6,070 nucleotides of DNA, taken from NCBI GenBank assembly GCA_028280675.1, contig JANQLI010000299.1:1-6070 (forward strand), given 5' to 3'. The DNA is from Alphaproteobacteria bacterium (GTDB lineage: Bacteria > Pseudomonadota > Alphaproteobacteria > SMXP01). Made by a program: the position numbers and the translations under genes. The number at the start of each line of letters is the position of its first letter. Positions within the stretch are counted from its first letter, which is position 1. This document shows positions 1 to 4,213 of the stretch, one piece after another. Below the pieces are notes generated by a model. The model was not told the origin of the DNA. It ran no database searches and was given only the letters and a program-made list of their open reading frames with translations.

Positions 1-51
1 TAAGGCCACTAATCCAGCTACGCCTAAGATTGCCGCCATGCACCGCTTCAT
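1..51 (-). CDS. 5' end of a gene for a probable exported protein (partial)
   Basis: Read on the minus strand from the ATG at 51-49, an open frame continues to the window edge and gives MKRCMAAILGVAGLVAL. A positive start (K2, R3) followed by a hydrophobic stretch rich in A, V, L and G is what a Sec signal peptide or a membrane anchor looks like. Only 17 codons are visible, so family and function cannot be named. A second in-frame ATG at 39-37 could also be the start. No strong ribosome binding site precedes the first ATG; only a weak purine stretch (ACAGAG) lies about 6-7 bases upstream. The gene would be divergent from the DUF2336 gene and share its upstream region. Because the case rests on a short N-terminus only, it could be chance. 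Confidence 0.4.
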   Translation of the reverse strand, partial: MKRCMAAILGVAGLVAL

Positions 52-138
52 TTTTAACTCTGTCACTTTATGTCCCCCCGTGGGTGTCGTTGCCCACAAA
101 AAACATCATGATTACCCGCGCCTATCAGAGCAAATTTT

Positions 139-167
139 ACTGCAGTTCGTCTAGCGAATCCTGCAGT
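139..167. repeat. Interrupted inverted repeat, possible operator or hairpin
   Basis: ACTGCAG (139-145) is the exact reverse complement of CTGCAGT (161-167). Inside it TTCG (146-149) matches CGAA (155-158) around a five-base loop TCTAG, with a two-base bulge (159-160). On the plus strand it is followed by TTT and, a few bases later, a second T run, so it could act as a weak terminator. Its place between divergent genes also fits a dimeric regulator site. The sequence does not decide between these. Confidence 0.4.
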
Positions 168-317
168 TTTGCGCGTTTTTCAGGGTTAAAGATGCAATTT
201 GATCAAAATTAGGCGCGTTTTTTACCGTTTAATCTAGCCGAATCTTAAAAATCCCCTGTTTTTATAGGTTTAGTCGATCGGTTTTGGGGCGTCCGGGCAT
301 CGCAGGCGACCACATTC

Positions 318-322
318 GGAGG
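318..322 (+). promoter_or_regulatory. Ribosome binding site GGAGG supporting a CTG start
   Basis: GGAGG lies 10 bases before the CTG codon at 333. No ATG, GTG or TTG in the DUF2336 frame exists between this site and the GTG at 441, and the GTG at 441 has no purine-rich site in front of it. The in-frame stop TAA at 330-332 directly before the CTG limits the frame on the left. Confidence 0.5.
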
Positions 323-332
323 TTGTAAGTAA

Positions 333-1880
333 CTGGCTGATAAACAATCTATAGATGAGCCACGGGTACAGTTTACCTCCTCTGAACCTTCAGGGGAGGA
401 ACGCGGGCAAGTCGTTGCGTTTGACACGGCGTCTGTTGTCGTGCGCACACCTCTGCGTCCTCAGAAGACCGCCCCACCGGAAGAGGGGCGGATAAGTCCG
501 CAAGAGCATGAGGCCGACAAGCCAGGCCTCTTAGCCGATCCGCAGGACCGGCCGCCTACGCAGGACAATGCGGCGCAAGGGGTGGATGCGCCAAACGTCG
601 TGGACATCTCCGCGCCTGCCGACCCTTCAACGCCGCAAGAGACGTCCCCCGCGCACGAAGATCTTGAGCCTGTCTTCGATAATCCGAGTACAGAAGAATT
701 TCGCGCCAATCCGCCGGAAGAAATCGTTGAGATCCTCAAAGACGATCTCGATAACGCCATTAATTTGGCTGAGGCTTTAAGTCAAATCCATGTCGAGCAC
801 CCCATCGTCATTTTGGTAAAGCGTCTGTCCGATTTGCTCTTGCTCTCAACGGATAAAGTCATGCCCCATGAGAGGGCCTTGGTGGATGAGATTCTTGTGC
901 GCTTGGTTGCCCATGTCGATGTTCCGCTGCGGGTGAAGCTGGCGCACCGGATTGCTGGCATGGCCGAGCCGCCTGTGCAATTGCTCCTGAATTTAGCCAG
1001 CGATGACATCGCTGTTGCGGCCCCGATCTTATCGCAAAGTACGGAACTCAGAAATGCAGATCTGATTGAGATCATCCGGCATGGCAATAAAAAGCATCGC
1101 TTGGTTATTGCCGAACGGAAAGCGATCGATAGCGCCGTTGCCGACGCGCTCATTGATTGGGGAGAGGTCGATATTATGGAGACCTTGCTCAAAAATGAGG
1201 GCACATGTTTCTCCTACTATGGTCTCGAACGGCTGGTGAGCCGCAGCCGCTATATCACCTCGTTGCAAAAGCTTATTTTGAACCGGACGGATTTACATCC
1301 CACATTGGCCTATCAAATGTTTTGGTGGTTGCCAGCGGATCTCCGGGCAAAAGTCTTTTCGCGCTTCACAATATCACGCCGTGTGCTGCAAGAGGCTATT
1401 CGGGATGCGGTGATTAGCGGTGAGATTGATATTAACACATTTGATCCTGTACAGCGTGAGGCTCTCGACTTCATTCAGGGACGCCGTATCAAGCAGGAGA
1501 ATATTTCCGACGTCATCATGGAAAAGCTCAAAAAAGGGAAGCTGGATGACTTCCTTCTCGCCTTTGCTGAGTCGGCTGGCGTCAGCCGCCAAACGCTGAT
1601 TAAAATTATGCGCGATGAAGGCGGAGAGGCGCTTGCAGCACTCTGCAAATCGATCAATCTCACACGGAATGATTGTGTTTTACTGTTCCAGTTGCTCTCC
1701 CGCGCTCGTAATAATAATGACACCTTGCTTACGAAAGAGCGGTTACTGGCGCTGTTTGACTCTATTCCACGTGATATTGCTGAGTTGATGGTGTGCCACT
1801 GGGATCGCCCCCGCAGTAAGGCGAAGGGGTCTGAACAAGATCCTGATCCGGCTGCAGAAACCGAAGACCTCTCTGAATAA
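333..1880 (+). CDS. DUF2336 family protein, probable CTG start
   Basis: I recognise this as a DUF2336 (Pfam PF10098) protein, an all-helical repeat family of unknown function typical of Alphaproteobacteria. From the CTG start it has 515 residues. About the first 125 are acidic and proline-rich and probably disordered. From about residue 130 the chain is helical, with the family-typical stretch SDDIAVAAPIL followed by DLIEIIR (roughly residues 223-248) and then the repeat HRLVIAERKAIDSAVADALI (255-274). A further charged helical part and a low-complexity acidic tail (SKAKGSEQDPDPAAETEDLSE) end the protein. It has no signal peptide or membrane segment, so it is likely cytosolic. The conventional start would be GTG at 441 (479 residues), but that has no ribosome binding site, while 333-440 reads as a protein-like N-terminus (MADKQSIDEPRVQF, if CTG is read as Met) behind GGAGG. 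No partner gene is adjacent and the molecular role is unknown. Confidence 0.85.
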   Translation: MADKQSIDEPRVQFTSSEPSGEERGQVVAFDTASVVVRTPLRPQKTAPPEEGRISPQEHEADKPGLLADPQDRPPTQDNAAQGVDAPNVVDISAPADPSTPQETSPAHEDLEPVFDNPSTEEFRANPPEEIVEILKDDLDNAINLAEALSQIHVEHPIVILVKRLSDLLLLSTDKVMPHERALVDEILVRLVAHVDVPLRVKLAHRIAGMAEPPVQLLLNLASDDIAVAAPILSQSTELRNADLIEIIRHGNKKHRLVIAERKAIDSAVADALIDWGEVDIMETLLKNEGTCFSYYGLERLVSRSRYITSLQKLILNRTDLHPTLAYQMFWWLPADLRAKVFSRFTISRRVLQEAIRDAVISGEIDINTFDPVQREALDFIQGRRIKQENISDVIMEKLKKGKLDDFLLAFAESAGVSRQTLIKIMRDEGGEALAALCKSINLTRNDCVLLFQLLSRARNNNDTLLTKERLLALFDSIPRDIAELMVCHWDRPRSKAKGSEQDPDPAAETEDLSE

Positions 1881-1885
1881 GTGTG

Positions 1886-1922
1886 ATGCCATCTATTGGC
1901 ATTGACTGCGCCTAACGGCGCA
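1886..1922 (+). terminator. Two consecutive hairpins after the DUF2336 gene
   Basis: Five bases after the stop codon, ATGCC (1886-1890) pairs with GGCAT (1898-1902) around a seven-base loop. TGCGCC (1907-1912) then pairs perfectly with GGCGCA (1917-1922) around the loop TAAC. No T tract follows, so this is not a classic intrinsic terminator. It may protect the mRNA 3' end or work with Rho. A weaker imperfect hairpin lies at 1943-1980. Confidence 0.35.
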
Positions 1923-2222
1923 ACTCTCTGACATGACACGACCCTCTGCCACGACCCCTCAAGGGTAGGCGCGGCATAGGCTTCAGCTTTGGGATGCGCA
2001 GGCGCGGCGCAAAACAGCTTAAGCGTGTCACGGTGTATGGTAATGATCCACTAACCTTAATAATCTGTGTACGGTATATTAGGTCTTTGTTAAGGCGTTT
2101 TTTCAGCAATTTTGCGCATATAGATTGCATTTGACCGTTTCTTTTTACAGGGCATTAAGACCTGCTCTTTATAGTGGTGCGTGACGTCGGAGGTGGCTTG
2201 CGTATCTAGTTGCCACCGGCGT
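1923..2222. other. Intergenic region upstream of the riboswitch
   Basis: I see no gene here; the minus-strand frame over 1912-2130 has no ribosome binding site and a basic, shadow-like composition. The region holds an imperfect hairpin at 1943-1980, an A+T-rich promoter-like zone at about 2060-2175, and just before the aptamer a hairpin in which GGTGGC (2192-2197) pairs with GCCACC (2212-2217). CGTC (2185-2188) pairing GGCG (2218-2221) across a three-base bulge extends that hairpin. It would form the 5' end of the riboswitch leader RNA. Confidence 0.45.
2131..2159 (+). promoter_or_regulatory. Possible sigma-70-type promoter of the riboswitch transcript
   Basis: TTGACC (2131-2136) resembles a -35 element (TTGACA with one mismatch). 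Seventeen bases later lies ATTAAG (2154-2159), a poor -10. TATAGT at 2170-2175 is a better -10 but has no matching -35 at the right spacing. Either would start transcription shortly before the leader hairpin at 2185-2221, so a promoter in this zone is likely even if its exact position is not. Confidence 0.3.
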
Positions 2223-2319
2223 TTTCCTCGAACTGGCAAACCGTCGGGAACGGCGGGACGCAAAGCTTCCGGCCCAACACTTGGACATCAAGAAGGGTAG
2301 CGGGGTTATCGAAAGGAGA
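2223..2319 (+). ncRNA. Cyclic di-GMP class I riboswitch (GEMM-I aptamer)
   Basis: The conserved GEMM-I strings appear in order and spacing. GGCAAACC (2235-2242) is followed by a hairpin CCGTCG/CGGCGG capped by the GNRA tetraloop GGAA (2241-2256). Then come GGGACGCAAAGC (2255-2266), CCGGCCCAA (2269-2277), a short arm CTTG/CAAG (2280-2283 with 2289-2292), CCC/GGG (2273-2275 with 2295-2297), and finally GGGTAGCGGGGTTA (2295-2308). The closing helix P1 pairs TTTCCTCG (2223-2230) with 2310-2319, leaving two A bulged. By alignment from memory to Vibrio Vc2, the ligand-contacting G20 is present (2235) and A47 is 2262, but the C92 position is T (2309). G at position 20 predicts cyclic di-GMP rather than the cGAMP-type (A20) variants. 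The 3' strand of P1 contains AAGGAG, the ribosome binding site of the leader ORF at 2326, so ligand binding should hide it. The regulated genes are the parA-like and RHH genes downstream. Confidence 0.9.
2313..2318 (+). promoter_or_regulatory. Ribosome binding site inside riboswitch helix P1
   Basis: AAGGAG ends seven bases before the ATG at 2326 and is a strong Shine-Dalgarno sequence. GGAG (2315-2318) pairs within P1 of the aptamer. GAAAGG (2311-2316) can alternatively pair with CCTTTC (2353-2358), and GGAGAC (2315-2320) with GTCTTT (2328-2333). The site therefore sits in several mutually exclusive pairings, as in a translational expression platform. Confidence 0.55.
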
Positions 2320-2325
2320 CCGCAG

Positions 2326-2361
2326 ATGTCTTTGTATTTTTCTCACTCACCACCTTTCTAA
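2326..2361 (+). CDS. 11-codon leader peptide ORF behind the riboswitch
   Basis: ATG at 2326 opens a frame for MSLYFSHSPPF, ending with TAA at 2359-2361. It has the best-placed ribosome binding site in the leader (AAGGAG, seven-base spacing), and that site overlaps helix P1 of the cyclic di-GMP aptamer. The stop lies 88 bases before the parA-like start, too far for simple translational coupling. The codons for the last residues overlap CCTTTC (2353-2358), which can pair with the P1 strand, so ribosomes on this ORF would change the folding of the leader. It may be a regulatory leader peptide or only a remnant start; translation is not shown by the sequence. Confidence 0.4.
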   Translation: MSLYFSHSPPF

Positions 2362-2382
2362 ACATGTTGCTAAAGATGCATT

Positions 2383-2415
2383 AGGCATAAGCGTACTTAA
2401 ACGCGCTTGTGTTTT
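2383..2415 (+). terminator. Terminator-like hairpin between riboswitch and parA-like gene
   Basis: CATAAGCG (2386-2393) pairs with CGCTTGTG (2404-2411) as an eight-base-pair stem with one G-U pair and a ten-base loop, directly followed by TTTT (2412-2415). With further G-U pairs the stem could extend to 2383. The stem is weak for an intrinsic terminator and the T run is short. Its place between the aptamer and the first large gene fits an attenuator, but it could be incidental. Confidence 0.3.
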
Positions 2416-2449
2416 CAGAATTCTTGTAACTGTTTTAAGGTGAGTGCTC

Positions 2450-3193
2450 ATGCTGCCAACAATGCGCGTGATTGTCTTCGCGTCCCAAAAGGGAGGGTCA
2501 GGGAAGACAACATTGTCTGGACATCTGGCCGTGCAAGCAGAGAGATCGGGTGCGGGACCTGTGGCTTTAATTGACACAGACCCCCAAGGATCACTCGCAA
2601 AATGGTGGAATGTACGTGAAGCGAATGAACCCGCTTTTATACAATCCGTTTTTTCCAATTTATTTCACGATCTTGATCATGCACGGAATGAAGGATTTCG
2701 TCTTGTCATTATTGACACCCCGCCAGCGATTACGCGGGCCATTTCAGAGGTTGTGAGTTTTGCTGATTTAGTGGTTTTGCCGACACGGCCGAGCCCCCAT
2801 GATATGCGCGCCGTTGGCCCTACGGTTGATATTGTTGAGGCGCGCAAAAAGCAGATGGTTTTTGTGGTCAATGCGGCGACGGCGCGCGCACGCATTACAT
2901 CTGAGGCGGCGGTGGCGCTGTCGCAGCACGGCACTGTCGCGCCGACGATTATCAATCACCGGGTTGATTTTGCCGCCAGCATGATCGATGGCCGCACGGT
3001 GATGGAGTCCAATCCAAAAGGCAAATCGGCGCAGGAGATCGAAGAGCTCTGGACCTATCTTGAGGATCGCTTGTTCCGCACCGAGGCCGTTAACGCCGGT
3101 TGGACTGGCGACCGTGATGCGCTTGATGTGGCGCCACAAATGAATGCCTTGGGCCGCAAAGCACAAGCTTTTGGCAAGCGCGTGTTGCAATAG
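2450..3193 (+). CDS. ParA family ATPase (small type Ib / orphan ParA)
   Basis: This 247-residue protein is a deviant Walker A ATPase of the ParA/MinD family. Such proteins dimerise on ATP, bind the nucleoid or a surface non-specifically, and position DNA or protein cargo with a partner that stimulates ATP hydrolysis. Visible motifs are KGGSGKTT (14-21, with signature K14 and catalytic K19), the A' motif LIDTDPQGS (40-48, D44) and Walker B LVIIDTPP (85-92, D89). It lacks the N-terminal helix-turn-helix of type Ia plasmid ParA, and its length fits small type Ib proteins. ATG at 2450 is chosen because GGTGAG (2439-2444) lies five bases upstream; ATG at 2462 would also keep Walker A but has no such site. 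It is the first large gene after a cyclic di-GMP riboswitch and is followed 14 bases later by the RHH gene, probably in one operon. No replication gene, repABC or ParB homologue is near, so a chromosomal cargo-positioning role is as likely as DNA partition. MipZ-like division control is an alternative, though the protein is short for that family. Confidence 0.9.
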   Translation: MLPTMRVIVFASQKGGSGKTTLSGHLAVQAERSGAGPVALIDTDPQGSLAKWWNVREANEPAFIQSVFSNLFHDLDHARNEGFRLVIIDTPPAITRAISEVVSFADLVVLPTRPSPHDMRAVGPTVDIVEARKKQMVFVVNAATARARITSEAAVALSQHGTVAPTIINHRVDFAASMIDGRTVMESNPKGKSAQEIEELWTYLEDRLFRTEAVNAGWTGDRDALDVAPQMNALGRKAQAFGKRVLQ

Positions 3194-3207
3194 GAAAGGG
3201 TGAATAT

Positions 3208-3876
3208 ATGGTAAAATCTCAATATGCATCCCTGACCGCAGGATTGCTTGCGCGTAAAGGTGAGGCGGAACCGGCCGCAGTGGATCTGGCCAATCACGGT
3301 GTCAATCGGCCACCTGAAGAAGAGGTCAAAGGCGAGGTTGCGGCTGAAGAGACAGGCGATAGCCGTAAACCGCCCCTCTCGACGGTCGCCGCCCGGCGCA
3401 TTCCGCAATTGATGGACCCGATTTGGGAGAAAAAGCATCACAAAGCGCGCGAGGAGACCCTCGCTGAGGAGCCATTCCCCGATAGTGTGCATGAGCTTGA
3501 GGATGCCGACATTCGCAAACGGGTCGAAATGATCCGCGCGGAATTGAACAAAGGCTCTGTGGTTGAAGCGCAGCCGAAGGACGAGCCACTCAAGAAGGCG
3601 GCGCCTGTCCAATCGCAACCTGTTTGTGACACGCTCAAGAAGACGAAAACCCAAGCCAATAAACGCACAAAGAAAATTTCCCGGGCCGCCGTGACCATGC
3701 GTCTCGACCCCGAGCGTTATCTGGCCATGAAATTGGTTGGCGCGAAACTGTCGCGCACCAATCAATCGATCCTCTTGGATGCGCTGGATATGTATATGAA
3801 GGCGCTCACAGAAAATGAGCTGAATGAGTGTAACTGTCTGAAGACAATTATTAAGGAGAGTTTCGAGCACGCATAA
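3208..3876 (+). CDS. ParA partner candidate with C-terminal ribbon-helix-helix domain
   Basis: I do not recognise a named family for the whole 222-residue protein. Its C-terminal part (about 160-200, AAVTMRLDPERYLAMKLVGA then KLSRTNQSILLDALDMYM) has the pattern of a ribbon-helix-helix DNA-binding domain: a short strand TMRL, one helix, a turn at SRTNQ and a second helix. The N-terminus (MVKSQYASLTAGLLARKGEA) is a compact peptide with K3, R16 and K17 that could form a short helix. Residues 20-60 and 115-157 are rich in E, K, P and A and look disordered; the middle (about 92-115) may be helical. GGAAAGG (3193-3199) lies upstream of the ATG. It follows the ParA-like gene by 14 bases, the usual order of ParA and its DNA- or cargo-binding partner. 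In known systems a basic N-terminal peptide of the partner stimulates the ParA ATPase, so the same is inferred here. The stop codon lies in a tandem repeat of ACGCATAA (3869-3884). Confidence 0.75.
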   Translation: MVKSQYASLTAGLLARKGEAEPAAVDLANHGVNRPPEEEVKGEVAAEETGDSRKPPLSTVAARRIPQLMDPIWEKKHHKAREETLAEEPFPDSVHELEDADIRKRVEMIRAELNKGSVVEAQPKDEPLKKAAPVQSQPVCDTLKKTKTQANKRTKKISRAAVTMRLDPERYLAMKLVGAKLSRTNQSILLDALDMYMKALTENELNECNCLKTIIKESFEHA

Positions 3877-3886
3877 ACGCATAACT

Positions 3887-3902
3887 GGGCGCATGCGTGC
3901 CC
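3887..3902 (+). terminator. Hairpin just after the ParA/RHH operon
   Basis: GGGCGC (3887-3892) pairs with GTGCCC (3897-3902), with one G-U pair, around the loop ATGC. It starts ten bases after the RHH gene's stop. AAAAG rather than T follows, so it is not a standard intrinsic terminator for the plus strand; Rho-aided termination or RNA 3' end protection is possible. Confidence 0.3.
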
Positions 3903-3973
3903 GTGAAAAGTTTGGTGATCCTGATTGGGCCGGCTGTCCCCCCCACCGCCTTGATCAAAGGAGATCCAATGTC

Positions 3974-4065
3974 TGGCGTCACCCCGGGCGAAACTTCTGG
4001 GCTCATCTTGCCCCCCGATCTCGGGTCCAGAAGTTCACATTGCCACCCCACACGGGGTGACGCCA
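3974..4065. repeat. Long nested inverted repeat
   Basis: TGGCGTCACCCCG (3974-3986) is the exact reverse complement of CGGGGTGACGCCA (4053-4065). Inside it AACTTCTGG (3992-4000) exactly matches CCAGAAGTT (4027-4035), and the centre holds CCCG/CGGG (4014-4017 with 4022-4025). Twenty-two perfectly paired positions in two nested arms are far beyond chance for 92 bases. It could be a structured RNA, a protein-binding palindrome, or a small palindromic or MITE-like repeat with 13-base ends. No target-site duplication is visible in the flanks. No second copy occurs in the window. Confidence 0.8.
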
Positions 4066-4083
4066 CTTTTCCCCCTTGTGGAC

Positions 4084-4127
4084 GTCCGTGTCCCACGGCT
4101 TTGCCCCCAAAGTTGCAGGACACGGAC
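4084..4127. repeat. Second long inverted repeat / hairpin
   Basis: GTCCGTGTCC (4084-4093) exactly matches the reverse complement of GGACACGGAC (4118-4127). After a two-by-two internal loop, CGGCTTTG (4096-4103) pairs with CAAAGTTG (4108-4115), using two G-U pairs, around the loop CCCC. The result is a 44-base near-continuous hairpin. No T run follows (CGAGTATG), so a simple intrinsic terminator is unlikely. The G-U pairs fall where RNA tolerates them, which hints at an RNA structure on the plus strand. Confidence 0.7.
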
Positions 4128-4154
4128 CGAGTATGACATGCTGCATGACTGATT

Positions 4155-4160
4155 TTGACA
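4155..4160 (+). promoter_or_regulatory. TTGACA, possible -35 element for the CPBP gene
   Basis: This is a perfect -35 consensus hexamer 54 bases before the chosen start of the CPBP gene. The sequence 16 to 18 bases downstream (CATCATCCCC) is not a recognisable -10, so the promoter call is weak. Confidence 0.2.
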
Positions 4161-4213
4161 CACTCAGCGGGCACATCATCCCCGTGTCTTTGATTTTTGC
4201 AAATGGGGGGCCA

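Larger units (their letters stand above)
52..332. other. Divergent intergenic region with an inverted repeat
   Basis: These 281 bases separate the leftward partial gene from the DUF2336 gene. I see no coding signal here: the short plus-strand frame at 30-212 lacks a ribosome binding site and has atypical composition. The region is AT-rich, as expected of promoters, and holds the palindrome TTTGATCAAA (198-207), a GTGGG/CCCAC hairpin (about 80-97) and the larger repeat listed separately at 139-167. No confident -35/-10 pair could be placed for either direction. Confidence 0.5.
3877..4213. other. Gene-free region with nested palindromes
   Basis: No believable gene occupies these 337 bases. Frames are open on both strands (for example 3897-4136 plus and 4003-4224 minus), but they cover the inverted repeats, begin without ribosome binding sites and read as proline- and glycine-rich filler. 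The stretch contains a hairpin (3887-3902), two strong inverted repeats (3974-4065, 4084-4127), several C tracts and a TTGACA hexamer (4155-4160) before the CPBP gene. Confidence 0.5.

Noticed and set aside
80..103. GTGGG/CCCAC hairpin followed by an A run, considered as a terminator of the leftward gene
   Set aside because: On the minus strand the T run comes before the hairpin rather than after it, and the position would be upstream of that gene, not at its end.
2210..2443. Plus-strand frame of 77 codons starting with TTG
   Set aside because: It covers the whole riboswitch aptamer, whose conserved RNA sequence explains this region. The TTG has no properly spaced ribosome binding site.
2450..3876. 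Integrated plasmid partition cassette
   Set aside because: No replication initiator, toxin-antitoxin, integrase or tRNA attachment site is nearby, and the flanking genes look chromosomal. The idea cannot be excluded but has no direct support.
3055..3894. Long open frame of 279 codons on the minus strand
   Set aside because: It lies wholly opposite the end of the ParA gene and the RHH gene, which have clear motifs and ribosome sites. Its sequence shows no recognisable domain and no ribosome binding site.
3974..4065. MITE or insertion sequence defined by the 13-base inverted ends
   Set aside because: No target-site duplication is visible and no second copy is in the window, so it is reported only as an inverted repeat, not as a mobile element.
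3897..4136. Small plus-strand frame starting at GTG 3897, and the minus-strand frames over the same region (3851-4174, 4003-4224)
   Set aside because: They run through the two inverted repeats, have no ribosome binding sites and are proline/glycine-rich on both strands. The palindromes explain why both strands stay open.
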